A stretch of 64,000 nucleotides of DNA from Pleurocapsa sp. PCC 7327 (GTDB taxonomy: Bacteria; Cyanobacteriota; Cyanobacteriia; Cyanobacteriales; Microcystaceae): NCBI RefSeq assembly GCF_000317025.1, contig NC_019689.1, positions 2,023,501 to 2,087,500 on the forward strand, written 5' to 3'. Below, in pieces: positions 27,300-37,206 of this stretch (its first letter is position 1; each line of letters opens with the position of its first letter). The position numbers were made by a program, and so were the translations under genes. A model generated the notes under the pieces. The model was given only the letters and a program-made list of their open reading frames with translations. It did not search any database and had not been told where the DNA came from.

Positions 27300-28523
27300 A
27301 TGCTTCCTTCTGATTTATTGATCTATCGATATAAAGGCGAAACAGTCGTTCCCAAGAGATTGCCAATTAACGAGGTTTCGCTAAACTTAGCTAGCGATTG
27401 GATTGCTTGCTTTCAAGATGCTTTGGGGAATTCGCAAGGAGAACTCGATCGCCAACTGCAAGAATTAGAAGGCGATAGCCCAGACTATCGCGTCAAGCGG
27501 GGATTCGCCCACCTTCTTAAGAATAACTTTTCGACCTTTGAAGTCATCAGTCCTCTCGAACCTCAACTCCTGCGACAGCGAGTGTTTGAGTGCGCTGCTA
27601 CTACAGCGACTATACCCGAAAATCGCGATCGCACCCTAGAATCTTTAGCCAGTCATCTGAGCCAAGAACTCAATCGCGAAGTTCTACCCAACGAAATCGA
27701 AAAAGGACTGTACGCCGACTTACAAGAAAATCGCATCTTTACCCAGTTCGATCCGCCAGCACCAGAAGCCCTGATCCACCTCTACAATCTTTCCCAAGTT
27801 CAAGGAATTTTCTATCGCGCCAGTCACATCGTTATCAACGCCCATCGCAACGATCCCGGAGAATATAAATTACTCTTTCGCTATCTCAAACTCTTTCAGT
27901 TGATGGCATATATTGAGGGCGATGCCGATACTGGATTTACTATTACTATCGACGGACCGACTAGCTTATTTAAAGCCAGCACGCGCTATGGCTTGGCATT
28001 GGCTAAGATGATTCCTGCCTTACTCCACGTCAGCAAATGGAGTTTGAAGGCAAAATTGCAAAGTCGCGATTTTTATACCAATGACATCAAAACTGGCTAT
28101 TTTGACTTAGATGATAAGTGCGGTCTAGTCACTCACTATCCGCCAGGAAAAACCTATGACTCTATGTTAGAGGCTTCCTTTGCCAAGAGTTGGTCGAAAC
28201 TAAAAACTGACTGGCGTTTGGAAAGGGAAGTCGATTTAGTTCCGCTGCCAGGCAGCGTCATGATCCCAGATTTTCGCCTCGTTCATCCCGACGGACGCGA
28301 TTTTTTATTAGAAATTGTTGGTTATTGGCGACCGGAATATTTGCAAAAAAAGTTTTCTCAAGTTCGTCGCGCTGATGCCGATAATCTAATTTTAGCAGTT
28401 TCAGAACGGTTAAATCTAGAAAAAGCAGGAATTAAATTTACCGATTTGCCAGCAAGGATTATTTGGTTTAAAGACAAGTTATCTCCTCAAGCTGTGTTAA
28501 AAATTTTAGATAAAAATATATAA
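27300..28523 (+). CDS. DUF790 (Bax1-like) nuclease-family protein
   Basis: Protein of 407 residues beginning MLPSDLLIYRYKGETVVPKRL, the DUF790 start. The C-terminal third has a restriction-nuclease-like core: PDFRLVHPDGRDFLLEIVGYWRP, with Asp and Glu spaced as in PD-(D/E)XK enzymes. Archaeal Bax1, of this family, works as the nuclease partner of the XPB helicase in repair. In many bacteria an XPB-like helicase gene is adjacent; here the neighbours are an SDR and a response regulator, so the helicase must be elsewhere or absent. Confidence 0.85.
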   Translation: MLPSDLLIYRYKGETVVPKRLPINEVSLNLASDWIACFQDALGNSQGELDRQLQELEGDSPDYRVKRGFAHLLKNNFSTFEVISPLEPQLLRQRVFECAATTATIPENRDRTLESLASHLSQELNREVLPNEIEKGLYADLQENRIFTQFDPPAPEALIHLYNLSQVQGIFYRASHIVINAHRNDPGEYKLLFRYLKLFQLMAYIEGDADTGFTITIDGPTSLFKASTRYGLALAKMIPALLHVSKWSLKAKLQSRDFYTNDIKTGYFDLDDKCGLVTHYPPGKTYDSMLEASFAKSWSKLKTDWRLEREVDLVPLPGSVMIPDFRLVHPDGRDFLLEIVGYWRPEYLQKKFSQVRRADADNLILAVSERLNLEKAGIKFTDLPARIIWFKDKLSPQAVLKILDKNI

Positions 28524-28784
28524 GTTTTGTTTTCTATAATTACTCAGAAAATAATAGGCTAAAAATGTCGCGATCGCAGCTAGTCGATCGGATTAAATTA
28601 TTAACTAAATTAGGATTTTGGGAAAGCAGAAAGCTTTGCGCGATCGACCTTTTGCTTTTTTGTTTCGATCCAAGCCTGTTAAGTCTTATATTAATTATCC
28701 AAATCCTTGCTACAAATCTCTCCTCCTCTCCCCCCACACTCCCCACACTCTCTCCATCTGTAGCAAGATTAAAAAGAAACGATA

Positions 28785-29189
28785 TTAGCCATCATCTTTA
28801 ACAACCTGATTACAAGAAGCTTTGATAAGCTGTTTCACCGTGTAAGTGAATTCCGCCTTGGTTACTGGTTTGGTGAGGTAGGCATCGGCTCCCTGCTTCA
28901 GTCCCCAATAAAAATCGACATTTTCTCCTTTAGAAGAACACATCACTATGGGCACCTGTCGGGTGGCAGGATCGTTCTTCAAACGACGGCAAAGTTCATA
29001 GCCGTTTGGACCTGGCAGAATAATATCTAAAACAATTAAATCTGGTAGTTGGCGCTCGATTTTTTCTAGGGCTTCTTTTCCATTTTTAGCGGTTATAATC
29101 TCAAAATTCTCTTTTGATAAATAGCCCCAGAGAATTTCTAAATCGGTTAGGGAGTCTTCAACGATCAGAACTGTCTGCATACTCTTCAT
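28785..29189 (-). CDS. CheY-like single-domain response regulator (PilH/PixH type)
   Basis: Receiver domain of 134 residues. Acidic pocket in VLIVEDSLTD, phosphoacceptor Asp in LPDLIVLDIILPGPNG, Thr/Ser in MCSSK and Lys in YLTKPVTKAEF. The similarity to PilH/PixH suggests a role in type IV pilus motility or phototaxis signalling (inference); no kinase or chemoreceptor gene is adjacent. The ATG at 29180 (codon 4) could equally be the start. Confidence 0.88.
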   Translation of the reverse strand: MKSMQTVLIVEDSLTDLEILWGYLSKENFEIITAKNGKEALEKIERQLPDLIVLDIILPGPNGYELCRRLKNDPATRQVPIVMCSSKGENVDFYWGLKQGADAYLTKPVTKAEFTYTVKQLIKASCNQVVKDDG

Positions 29190-29585
29190 ATTGAGAAGAT
29201 TAAATTGAATTTTGAGTGGGATTTTTTGAAACTTTAACGAGAGAAATTAGACTTTCCAATTTTAAGTCAAAATCGCTGCGGCGATCGCCTCTCGATCGAA
29301 AAAATTTTTAGAAATTCTTCTCAAGAAGATAAAATAAATTTAATTTGCATTGCATCAAAAATACGATTTCAATATTTATCAAGTTTCTGGTTTTTTCCTA
29401 ATGAATTTTTAAGTCTTAATGAGGAATTGTTTAGCTAGCCAGCCACCTCAAGAAAAAATAGGGCGCGATCGATGGAGCTTGGAGGGTGGGAACTGCTTTA
29501 TTATTTCGATTATTGCAAAATAAAGGGAGGGTGTCGTGAAGGTCGCGCTGGCTCGGTTAAATCTAACTCGTTCTGGAAAACAGAG
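29190..29585. other. Intergenic region, divergent promoters
   Basis: About 400 bases between the response regulator and the transglutaminase-like gene. The frame upstream of 29586 is open back to 29472 but reads as low-quality protein and lacks a ribosome site. AT-rich tracts around 29270-29400 are likely promoter sequence. No RNA gene was recognised. Confidence 0.55.
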
Positions 29586-30440
29586 ATGTTAATTCGCATT
29601 GGTTATGACTTGTTATTTGAGGTGCCGTCGCCTGTTCCCACAATTTTAAAGCTTTATTTGCATCCATCGCAGTTGCCTAACGTAAAAAAATCCGAGCAAC
29701 TGAAAATTGAGCCAGATACTTGTGTGGAAGAGTTTATCGATGATTTTGGAAATCGGGCGGGTCGCCTCGTCTTGCCAGCTGGGCACGTGCGCTTGTGGAA
29801 TGAAGCAGAGATCTCAAACGGCGGTCAGCCAGATGCTGTCAATCCGAATGCCCAGCAGCTTCCCGTACAAGAACTGCCGATAGAAGTGCTTCCCTATCTA
29901 TTCGGTAGCCGCTATTGCGAAGTGGATCGCCTTTCAGAGATTGCCTGGAACCTCTTTAGTCAGACTCCGACTGGATGGGCGAGGGTTCAAGCTATCTGTG
30001 ATTGGGTTCATGTCAATATTCGTTTTGGCTATGAGTATGCCCGCCCGACCAAAACCGCCTATGACGTTTACACAGAGCGCACCGGGGTTTGCCGCGATTT
30101 TATGCATTTAGCGATCGCCTTCTGTCGCTGCTTACATATCCCAGCCCGCTATGCAACTGGCTATCTCGGCGATATTGGCATCCCGCCTCAACCCTTGCCT
30201 ATGGACTTCAGTGCCTGGTTCGAGGTCTATCTGGACAATCGGTGGTATGTGTTTGATGCCCGCCACAACGTTCCTCGCATTGGGCGTATTTTGATGGCAC
30301 GAGGTCGCGATGCAGTAGATGTCGCCTTAACCACTTCCTTTGGTCGGGTCAATTTGGAAAAATTTAAGGTTTGGAGCGATGAAATTACCGAAATTCCATC
30401 TCTTCAGCCGTCGGTTACTCTGCTGAAGTTAGAAGATTAA
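29586..30440 (+). CDS. Transglutaminase-like cysteine protease-fold protein
   Basis: 284 residues from this start, MLIRIGYDLLFEVPSPVP, which is the usual N-terminal beta domain of the family; the frame continues 38 codons up with poor sequence. The transglutaminase core is clear: Cys in TGVCRDFMHLAIAFCR, then AWFEVYLDNRWYVFDARHN with the downstream His/Asp region. These proteins are frequently encoded near alpha-E and circularly permuted ATP-grasp genes in peptide-ligation operons, but no such genes are here. Activity unknown. Confidence 0.85.
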   Translation: MLIRIGYDLLFEVPSPVPTILKLYLHPSQLPNVKKSEQLKIEPDTCVEEFIDDFGNRAGRLVLPAGHVRLWNEAEISNGGQPDAVNPNAQQLPVQELPIEVLPYLFGSRYCEVDRLSEIAWNLFSQTPTGWARVQAICDWVHVNIRFGYEYARPTKTAYDVYTERTGVCRDFMHLAIAFCRCLHIPARYATGYLGDIGIPPQPLPMDFSAWFEVYLDNRWYVFDARHNVPRIGRILMARGRDAVDVALTTSFGRVNLEKFKVWSDEITEIPSLQPSVTLLKLED

Positions 30441-30613
30441 TTTAGAGGAGGGCTTATGCGTTTTAGCTTTCCTGTTACCCTATCAGCTTGTTGCTTGTTG
30501 CACCTCTCCACCGAAGGATAAGTACGGAAATCCGAATTCTTGTTGAAGTGTGGATCGGGTCGCGATCGGTCAAAATCGGTAATTAGGATCCGTTAATCTT
30601 AAGAGAAAGCGCT

Positions 30614-32620
30614 ATGACCGTACTCGAAAAAGGCAATATTACTATTCATACCGAGAATATCTTTCCGATTATCAAGAAATCGCTCTACACCGACCATGAA
30701 ATTTTCTTGCGAGAGCTGATTTCTAATGCGGTGGATGCTATCTCCAAACTAAAAATGGCATCCCTGGCAGGAGAGGTCAAGGGCGAACTCAGCGAACCCG
30801 AAATTGTCATTACCGTTGATAAAGAGAACAAAACCCTCTCGGTTTCCGATAATGGCATTGGCATGACTGCCGAGGAAGTTAAGAAATATATTAATCAGGT
30901 TGCTTTTTCTAGCGCAGAAGACTTTATTCAAAAGTATCAAAAATCAGCAAACGATCTCATCGGTCACTTCGGGCTGGGTTTCTATTCTGCTTTCATGGTT
31001 GCCAAGAAAGTCGAAATCGATACCCTTTCCTATAAAGAAGGCGCTAAACCCGTACATTGGTCGTGCGATGGTTCGCCTGAATTTGAATTGAGCGAATCTT
31101 CCCGCACCCAAATCGGAACTACCATCACTCTCACCTTGATGGACGAGGAACTAGAATATCTCGAACCTGCCCGGATCAAACAATTGGTGAAAACCTATTC
31201 CGATTTCATGTCCGTGCCCATCAAGTTTGAGAATGAAGCGATTAACAAACAACGGGCATTGTGGAAGGAATCGCCTCAAAATCTCACGAAAGAAGATTAT
31301 TTAGAGTTTTATCGCTACCTCTATCCCTTCCAAGAAGATCCCCTGCTCTGGGTACACTTGAATACAGATTATCCTTTCCTGCTCAACGGCATTCTCTACT
31401 TTCCCAAACTTCGACCCGATGTTGATGTGAGTAAAGGACATATTAAACTCTTCTGCAATCAGGTATTTGTTAACGACCACTGTGAAGAGATTATCCCCGA
31501 ATTTCTCAGACCGCTACGGGGAGTTATTGACAGTCCCGACATTCCCCTCAACGTCTCTCGCAGCGCCCTAACCAACGATCGCACCGTCCGCCGCATTGCC
31601 GATTTCATTGCCAAAAAAATTGCCGATCGCCTCAAATCTCTTTACAACGAAAATGTTGAAGAGTACATTCACTGTTGGCAAGATGTCGGCAATTTCATTA
31701 AATTCGGTTCTCTCAAAGACGACAAATTCAGAAAGCAAGTCGAAGACATCCTAATCTATCGCACCACCTACAAAAGTGCCGAAACCGAACAAAAAGCAGA
31801 CAGTGCGACTCCTACCATTGAAGTGCAAACAGAGGAAGATATCTGGCAAGACGTAACTCCCCAACAGGAAGAGTCGAGCAGTTCTCCATCGACTTACGAA
31901 AAAGCCGGATATACTACCCTGAAAGCCTATCTAGAACGCAATAAAGACCGCCACGAAAATCGCGTCTTTTATTGTACCGATGAAGCTACTCAGGCAACTT
32001 ATGTCGAATTGTATAAAAAACAAGGTCTAGAAGTCCTATTTATGGACTCCTTCATCGACACCAATTACTATATCCCCTTCCTCGAATACGACTACTCCAA
32101 CGTTAAATTCTCCCGCGTCGATGCGGAACTCGATAAAACTTTACTCGAACAAGATAAAAGCAGCGAAATCGTCGATCCTACTACCAATAAAACCCGCAAC
32201 CAACAGATTAAGGAACTGTTCGAGAAAGCTATCAATAAGCCCAAAGTCAATATTCGTACCGAATCCCTTAAATCTGACAATCCTCAAGAAACGCCTTCCG
32301 CGATGGTACTTTTGCCCGAATCCATGCGGCGATTGCGGGAATTGACGGCTTTGACGCAGCAACAAGAGATGGGATTCCCAGAAGAACACATTCTGTTGAT
32401 TAATACTTCTCATCCTCTAATTCAAAAGATTGCCCAACTCGCTCAGGGAAGTATCGTGCAAGGGACTGGAGAATCCCCCTCTGGCGAATTGGCGAAGATG
32501 CTGTGTCGCCATGTTTATGATTTGGCATTGATAGCACAGAAAGGCTTCGATGCCGAAGGCATGAAAGCTTTTGTGGAACGATCTAATCAGGTGTTAACGA
32601 AACTGATGGAGAAAATTTAG
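30614..32620 (+). CDS. htpG: Molecular chaperone HtpG (Hsp90)
   Basis: Hsp90-family chaperone of 668 residues. The N-terminal GHKL ATPase shows the expected ELISNAVDAISKL, SDNGIGMT and HFGLGFYSAFMV; a middle domain has the catalytic Arg region (LNVSRSALTND), and a C-terminal dimerisation domain follows. Cyanobacterial HtpG helps in heat and oxidative stress and with phycobilisome and tetrapyrrole proteins. Starts MTVLEKGNITIHTEN. A terminator follows within 15 bases of the stop. Confidence 0.95.
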   Translation: MTVLEKGNITIHTENIFPIIKKSLYTDHEIFLRELISNAVDAISKLKMASLAGEVKGELSEPEIVITVDKENKTLSVSDNGIGMTAEEVKKYINQVAFSSAEDFIQKYQKSANDLIGHFGLGFYSAFMVAKKVEIDTLSYKEGAKPVHWSCDGSPEFELSESSRTQIGTTITLTLMDEELEYLEPARIKQLVKTYSDFMSVPIKFENEAINKQRALWKESPQNLTKEDYLEFYRYLYPFQEDPLLWVHLNTDYPFLLNGILYFPKLRPDVDVSKGHIKLFCNQVFVNDHCEEIIPEFLRPLRGVIDSPDIPLNVSRSALTNDRTVRRIADFIAKKIADRLKSLYNENVEEYIHCWQDVGNFIKFGSLKDDKFRKQVEDILIYRTTYKSAETEQKADSATPTIEVQTEEDIWQDVTPQQEESSSSPSTYEKAGYTTLKAYLERNKDRHENRVFYCTDEATQATYVELYKKQGLEVLFMDSFIDTNYYIPFLEYDYSNVKFSRVDAELDKTLLEQDKSSEIVDPTTNKTRNQQIKELFEKAINKPKVNIRTESLKSDNPQETPSAMVLLPESMRRLRELTALTQQQEMGFPEEHILLINTSHPLIQKIAQLAQGSIVQGTGESPSGELAKMLCRHVYDLALIAQKGFDAEGMKAFVERSNQVLTKLMEKI

Positions 32621-32633
32621 TATCCCTTTTTTG

Positions 32634-32677
32634 GTAGGGCAAGGTATTCCTTGTCCCTACTTTTGGGCTTTTTTATT
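32634..32677 (+). terminator. Intrinsic terminator after htpG
   Basis: GTAGGGCAAGG pairs with CCTTGTCCCTAC (one bulged base) around a TATT loop, followed by TTTTGGGCTTTTTT. Lies 14 bases past the htpG stop and upstream of rpmB. Confidence 0.75.
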
Positions 32678-32740
32678 CAAAACTCAGGTTAAACTAGAAA
32701 GGTTGGAAATTGGGTAGAAAACAGATACAGGAGAAATTTT

Positions 32741-32977
32741 ATGTCTCGCAGATGTCAGTTAACTGGCAAAAAGGCGAATAATGCCTATGCCATTTCTCAC
32801 TCCCACCGCCGCACCAAGAAGCTACAGCAGGCGAACTTGCAGTGGAAGCGGATTTGGTGGCCCGAAGGCAATCGCTGGGTGAGGCTGCGCCTTTCGACAA
32901 AAGCTATCAAAACGTTAGAGAAGAAAGGAATAGACGCGATGGCAAAAGAAGCTGGTGTTAATCTCAATAAATTTTAA
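32741..32977 (+). CDS. rpmB: Ribosomal protein L28
   Basis: Large-subunit protein bL28, 78 residues: [20 protein letters not shown] at the start, [12 protein letters not shown] and the [16 protein letters not shown] segment. CAGGAG lies about 10 bases upstream of the ATG. It stands alone here, separated from htpG by the terminator. Confidence 0.95.
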   Translation: MSRRCQLTGKKANNAYAISHSHRRTKKLQQANLQWKRIWWPEGNRWVRLRLSTKAIKTLEKKGIDAMAKEAGVNLNKF

Positions 32978-32981
32978 CCAG

Positions 32982-33011
32982 GTAGGGGCAGGTTTTGAGA
33001 CCCGCCCTTAC
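32982..33011. repeat. GC-rich hairpin repeat between convergent genes
   Basis: GTAGGGGCAGGT pairs imperfectly with GACCCGCCCTTAC. It starts 5 bases after the rpmB stop and ends inside the stop region of the minus-strand peptidase, so it may act as a shared transcription end. Sequences of this GTAGGGGC...GCCCTTAC type are common intergenic palindromes in cyanobacteria. Confidence 0.55.
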
Positions 33012-34939
33012 AAATTATCGATCGCGATTGGCGCGATCGCGTCGGCAGGCTCGAATCCAAACACGCGAGAATAAAAGTAAAATTCCCCGTCTAAGGCGCA
33101 TTTGATATTTTCGGCACGACGAAAACCATGTTGTTCGCCCTCAAAAGGAACGTAAGCGACGGGCAATCCTTTCTTTTTCAAAACGTCCACCATCATTTCC
33201 GCTTGATTGGGAGGGACGACTCGATCTTCTAGTCCTTGGAAAAAGATAACGGGACAGGAAAGGCGATTGATATGATAAATGGGCGATCGCGTTTCGTAAA
33301 TAGCTTTCTGTTCGGGATATTTACCAACTAAGCGATCGAGGTAGTGCGATTCAAACTTATGGGTATCCCTTACCAATACCTCTAAATCGCTGACTCCATA
33401 ATAACTGGCTCCTGCTTTAAAGGTATCTTTAAAAGTAAGGGCAGCTAGGGTTGTATATCCCCCCGCACTACCGCCAGAAATCGCCATGCGATTGCCGTCC
33501 GCTTTTCCTTGTCGGACGAGATATTTTGCCGCATTAACGCAGTCGTCTACGTCCACAATTCCCCAGTTTCTATCCAACCGTTGGCGATATTCTCGCCCGT
33601 AACCCGTACTTCCTCCATAGTTAACGTCCAAATAGGCAAACCCGCGACTCGTCCAATACTGAACCCTTAAGTTTAAGCTAGCTGAGGCAGCAGCAGTCGG
33701 ACCGCCATGACTTTTGACCAGTAGGGGAGGTAATTCTCCTTCTGGTGCGACGCAATCTTTATTTTTGGGCGGATAATACCAAGCGTAGGCAGTTAGACCG
33801 TTTTCTGTCGGAAATGCGAGCGCTTCTGGGATAGATAAATATCCAGGATCGATTTCTAGATCGCTGGATCGTTTGAGAATCTCTGTTTTCCCCGTCTCCA
33901 AGTCTAGTATAACTACTGCCGTTTGTTGTGTTGGCGAACCGCCGATGAAGAGAATTTTATTTTCCCGTACCCGAAGCGAGGAAATGTTATTGTAAGGCGT
34001 ATCGATAGGTTGGAGTTGTTTGGTATTGGCATCCAAACTAGCTAAATACCAACTTCCATTTTGGGTATAGGTGCAAATAATTCGAGATTCAGAGGCAAAT
34101 CCGTAGTTAGAAAGTCCAAACACCCAATGAGGGTAGGCAAACTCTGCCTCCATTTCGCACAGAGATTCAATTGTTCCATCTCGATTGTAGCGATAGAGAT
34201 TCCACCAACCCGTGCGATCGCTAGAAAAATATAACCTCCCGTCGGGCGACCATCGCGGTTCGCCAATAGATTCTTCGGTTCCTCCGGCAATACATGTTGC
34301 TTCGCCAAGCGAACCATCGGCATTGATGGTTGCAATCCATAGTTGCGACTCGTCCCAAGGCATATTGGGATGATTCCAACTCATCCATGCTAAATGTGTA
34401 CCATTGGTACACAAACGGGGAGAAGAATAGAAATCGCTACCCGAAACTAATACCCGAACTTCACCAGTATCTAAATCGACGCTGACTATTGTATTTTCTG
34501 GTTCTCTATCTGCTTGCGTATGGTCTTCGCAAATACAAATCAAGCGATTTCGTTGTGAGTCAATGATTGCATCTGCGTAGCGTCGCTTTGATTCTGGTGT
34601 TAGGGGTTGCGGTTGGGAACCTCGCGTTTGTTTATAAATCCGTTGGTCGGCAAAATTGGAAAAGTAAATCGTGCCATCGACTATTAGGTATGAACCGCCG
34701 CCGTATTCGTGGACGCGAGTACGCACGTTAAAAGGTCGCGGCGTAATATCTGTTACAGTTCCATCAGGAGTGCGCCTGACGAGTACGTTTCTTCCTCCTT
34801 CCGTCGGTCGTCCTTCTAACCAATAAATATCCTCGCCATCAAAGGCAACGCCTCCCAGTCCAATCGTTCCTGCGACGATGAGATCTGAGGTAATCGGCGA
34901 TTTCCAAGAACCATAGGGAGCGGTTTGAGGGGAGGTCAT
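33008..34939 (-). CDS. S9-family prolyl-oligopeptidase-like peptidase
   Basis: Serine peptidase of 643 residues: an N-terminal beta-propeller (about 1-370, with [20 protein letters not shown]) and a C-terminal alpha/beta hydrolase. Catalytic Ser in GGSAGGYTT, Asp in GLEDRVVPP, and His in GEQHGF are all visible, with the oxyanion HGGPTA loop earlier. It resembles dipeptidyl/acylaminoacyl peptidases; no signal peptide, so cytoplasmic. Confidence 0.92.
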   Translation of the reverse strand: MTSPQTAPYGSWKSPITSDLIVAGTIGLGGVAFDGEDIYWLEGRPTEGGRNVLVRRTPDGTVTDITPRPFNVRTRVHEYGGGSYLIVDGTIYFSNFADQRIYKQTRGSQPQPLTPESKRRYADAIIDSQRNRLICICEDHTQADREPENTIVSVDLDTGEVRVLVSGSDFYSSPRLCTNGTHLAWMSWNHPNMPWDESQLWIATINADGSLGEATCIAGGTEESIGEPRWSPDGRLYFSSDRTGWWNLYRYNRDGTIESLCEMEAEFAYPHWVFGLSNYGFASESRIICTYTQNGSWYLASLDANTKQLQPIDTPYNNISSLRVRENKILFIGGSPTQQTAVVILDLETGKTEILKRSSDLEIDPGYLSIPEALAFPTENGLTAYAWYYPPKNKDCVAPEGELPPLLVKSHGGPTAAASASLNLRVQYWTSRGFAYLDVNYGGSTGYGREYRQRLDRNWGIVDVDDCVNAAKYLVRQGKADGNRMAISGGSAGGYTTLAALTFKDTFKAGASYYGVSDLEVLVRDTHKFESHYLDRLVGKYPEQKAIYETRSPIYHINRLSCPVIFFQGLEDRVVPPNQAEMMVDVLKKKGLPVAYVPFEGEQHGFRRAENIKCALDGEFYFYSRVFGFEPADAIAPIAIDNL

Positions 34940-35109
34940 AGTGTAGATTTCTCGATGATGGTTTCGTCTTTTCTACTATTGTTCCAGATTCTGAAGACAG
35001 ATAGTTCGGGTTCTTGGTATTCTTGTAAAACATTGTTTATTAGCCTTAGACGATTAGGTTAAGCAAATGAAATAACTTACAATTAAATTAGTTGATACTA
35101 ACAATAACG

Positions 35110-35418
35110 ATGTTAAGCCTAAGCAAAAAAACTTATACTGACGCTTGTAGCAATTTTGACGAAATTTATAATGAGGTCATTGCGACTCGTCAACCGATAG
35201 AGATTACTCGTGAAGATTCTGAAAGCGTATCTGTTATTCCGACTGCTGAATTAGAAAGCCTGATGGAGACAGTTTATCTGTTCGAGTCTCATGAGAATGC
35301 AGTGCGCCTGTTAAACGCTTTACAAAGAGCAAAAGCTAGAACGAATCAACCAAAAACTCTAGAAGAGTTGCGTCAGGAGTTAGGACTTGACCAAGAAAAA
35401 GAAACCCTCTCAGCCTGA
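35110..35418 (+). CDS. Phd/YefM-family antitoxin
   Basis: Antitoxin of 102 residues. Starts MLSLSKKTYTDACSNFDEIYNEVIA, the YefM/Phd fold, with IEITREDSESVSVIP and the LESLMETVYLF block that binds YoeB-type toxins. A TTG 18 bases upstream is in frame but the ATG at 35110 gives the better N-terminus. It overlaps the toxin gene by 32 bases. The pair would be autoregulated through the antitoxin, in keeping with the family. Confidence 0.88.
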   Translation: MLSLSKKTYTDACSNFDEIYNEVIATRQPIEITREDSESVSVIPTAELESLMETVYLFESHENAVRLLNALQRAKARTNQPKTLEELRQELGLDQEKETLSA

Positions 35419-35671
35419 TGAGTTAGAATCAGAATCTGACTCGATTTTAAAAGAAAATTTAGAACGGGATCTGGTATTTGACGTTAGCTTTCTCGAAGAC
35501 CTTACTTATTGGGTAAAAACTAATAGAAAAATTTCACTGCGTCTTTTATCTCTGGTGGAAGAGATTAGGCGCAATCCTTTTATAGGAACTGGAAAACCAG
35601 AACGGTTGAAGTATCAGGATGGAAATGTTTGGTCGCGCCGTCTGACGGAAAAGGATCGTCTTGTATATTGA
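35387..35671 (+). pseudogene. YoeB/Txe-type toxin truncated by a stop codon
   Basis: Open frame of 94 codons from a TTG start, with about 28 extra N-terminal residues and then a YoeB body: LVFDVSFLEDLTYWVKTNRK, NPFIGTGKPERLKY and WSRRLTEKDRLVY. YoeB toxins cut mRNA on the ribosome using a Glu (here in GKPE), an Arg (in the WSRR...R region) and a final His-Tyr. Translation ends in TGA directly after RLVY, so the last strand and the CRYHY end are missing. Reading on, VNLISNAVLIVA resembles the missing strand, so the TGA is probably a recent nonsense change (CGA to TGA would do it). Likely inactive as a toxin. Confidence 0.75.
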
Positions 35672-35684
35672 GTTAACCTAATAT

Positions 35685-36929
35685 CTAATGCTGTGCTAAT
35701 TGTGGCTTTCGTCCCTTCAAACCCGTCATCAATTGAAGAGCAAAAATTTTCAACAGTGGCAGATGGTGCAGCATCAATAACCCCAGACGACGCACCGCTA
35801 CAATGGGCAACCAGTTATTAGAAAATAGCCGATCTAAGAAATCTGTAAATCCTAAAATGGTCAAATTCTCTGGCTTGCGCCAGCGTTCGTAGCGTTTTAA
35901 GACGCGAATATCGCCAATATCTTCTTCTTTCTCGCGTGCCTCTTTTAAAACTTGTGCTAGTGCCGCTGCATCTCGAATGCCGAGATTTAAGCCTTGTCCG
36001 CCGACGGGATGGCAGCAGTGCGCTGCATCGCCAATTAAAGCCAGTCTGGATTTCGTATAGCGATCGCACTGCATTAACTGTACCGGAAACAAATAGCGAT
36101 CGCTCGCCATTTCCAATCGCCCCAGCAATCCACCCGTATGATATTCCAGTTTTGCCAAAAATTCCTTCTCGTCCAATTCTTGTAAAGTTTTTGCTCGATC
36201 GTGGGGTGCCGTCCAAACAATTTGACAGCGATTTCCGGGTAGGGGTAGAATGCCCATCGGTCCCGCGGGCCAAAAACGTTCAAAAGCCGTCTCGTTAGCA
36301 GTAGCTTGGTGTTTAATCGTAAAAGCGACGCACGATTGCCAATATTTCCAGCCTTTTGTTTTAATTCCTGCCAAAGAACGAATTCGCGATCGCGCTCCGT
36401 CTGCCCCCACTACTAATTTGGTCCTAATTTGTTGCTGTTCGCCTTCGACTTTTACTGATATTGTCGCGCCAGAGTGTTGATAATCGACTGCTATCACTTC
36501 TGCCGGACACAACCAGCTAACGTTAGAACAGTTGGCGATAAACTCTTGCAAAGCTTTTAAGACAACGTGATGTTCGGCAACGTATCCTAGATATTCCGTC
36601 CCTAAATCGCTGGTGTGAAATTTGACTATGCCGGGATAATCGGCATCAGATAAGCGAATGTGGCAAAATTTACCAATATAAGGAAATATCTCTTTCCAAA
36701 TGCCGATTCCCTCAAAAACTCGACCAGAAAGCACGGAAAGCGCGTAAGCTTGTCTCCTTGCGGCTGCGACTTCAAAAGGTTGCGCTTCTATTAAGAGGAT
36801 TTTGAGCTTAGAATCTTTTAAAGCGGCAGCTAGCGTTGTTCCAACAATCCCTCCGCCAACGATCGCCAAATCGCAATCAAAATTTAAATCGAGGCTCTCC
36901 CTTAAATGACTTTGCCGTTCTAACGTCAT
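35685..36929 (-). CDS. UbiH/Coq6-type FAD-dependent hydroxylase
   Basis: FAD monooxygenase of 414 residues. The dinucleotide fold GGGIVGTTLAAALKDS opens the protein, VVGADGARSRIRSLAGI is the DG motif, and LIGDAAHCCHPVGGQGLNLG is the second FAD site. UbiH-family hydroxylases modify quinone rings; in cyanobacteria, which make plastoquinone, the exact substrate is uncertain and zeaxanthin-epoxidase-like or phylloquinone-related roles are possible. The gene ends convergently 13 bases from the truncated toxin. Confidence 0.85.
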   Translation of the reverse strand: MTLERQSHLRESLDLNFDCDLAIVGGGIVGTTLAAALKDSKLKILLIEAQPFEVAAARRQAYALSVLSGRVFEGIGIWKEIFPYIGKFCHIRLSDADYPGIVKFHTSDLGTEYLGYVAEHHVVLKALQEFIANCSNVSWLCPAEVIAVDYQHSGATISVKVEGEQQQIRTKLVVGADGARSRIRSLAGIKTKGWKYWQSCVAFTIKHQATANETAFERFWPAGPMGILPLPGNRCQIVWTAPHDRAKTLQELDEKEFLAKLEYHTGGLLGRLEMASDRYLFPVQLMQCDRYTKSRLALIGDAAHCCHPVGGQGLNLGIRDAAALAQVLKEAREKEEDIGDIRVLKRYERWRKPENLTILGFTDFLDRLFSNNWLPIVAVRRLGLLMLHHLPLLKIFALQLMTGLKGRKPQLAQH

Positions 36930-37206
36930 TTTTTAACGATTTTTTTAGAAAATAAACAAAAATTCATTTTTCTTTGATTGTAAGTTTTTTTGCCTACTTT
37001 TTTCAACAGGCAGCACCAAATGCTCAATTCAGACAGATATGTATTTGAAGAGCACTCTGGCAGCTACCAAGAACGATTATAGACACCGAATTTAAGCATT
37101 GCGATCGCGTAGCGTGCCGGAGGCAATTTTGCAGATAATAAAGTTAATCTCCTGGGAGTAACCAGGGGATATATAAAAACTTTTGCACCTAACAGGAATT
37201 TACAAA

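Noticed and set aside
28565-28801. 78-codon frame upstream of the response regulator
   Set aside because: Low-complexity Ser/Pro/Leu composition and no ribosome site; likely intergenic.
32141-32413. Minus-strand 90-codon frame inside htpG
   Set aside because: Shadow of the htpG reading frame.
33050-33080. TCGAATCC that looked like a tRNA T-loop
   Set aside because: It lies inside the coding part of the S9 peptidase and no cloverleaf surrounds it.
36950-37100. Short frame MLNSDRYVFEEHSGS upstream of the coiled-coil gene
   Set aside because: Only 20 codons with no ribosome site; not enough to call.
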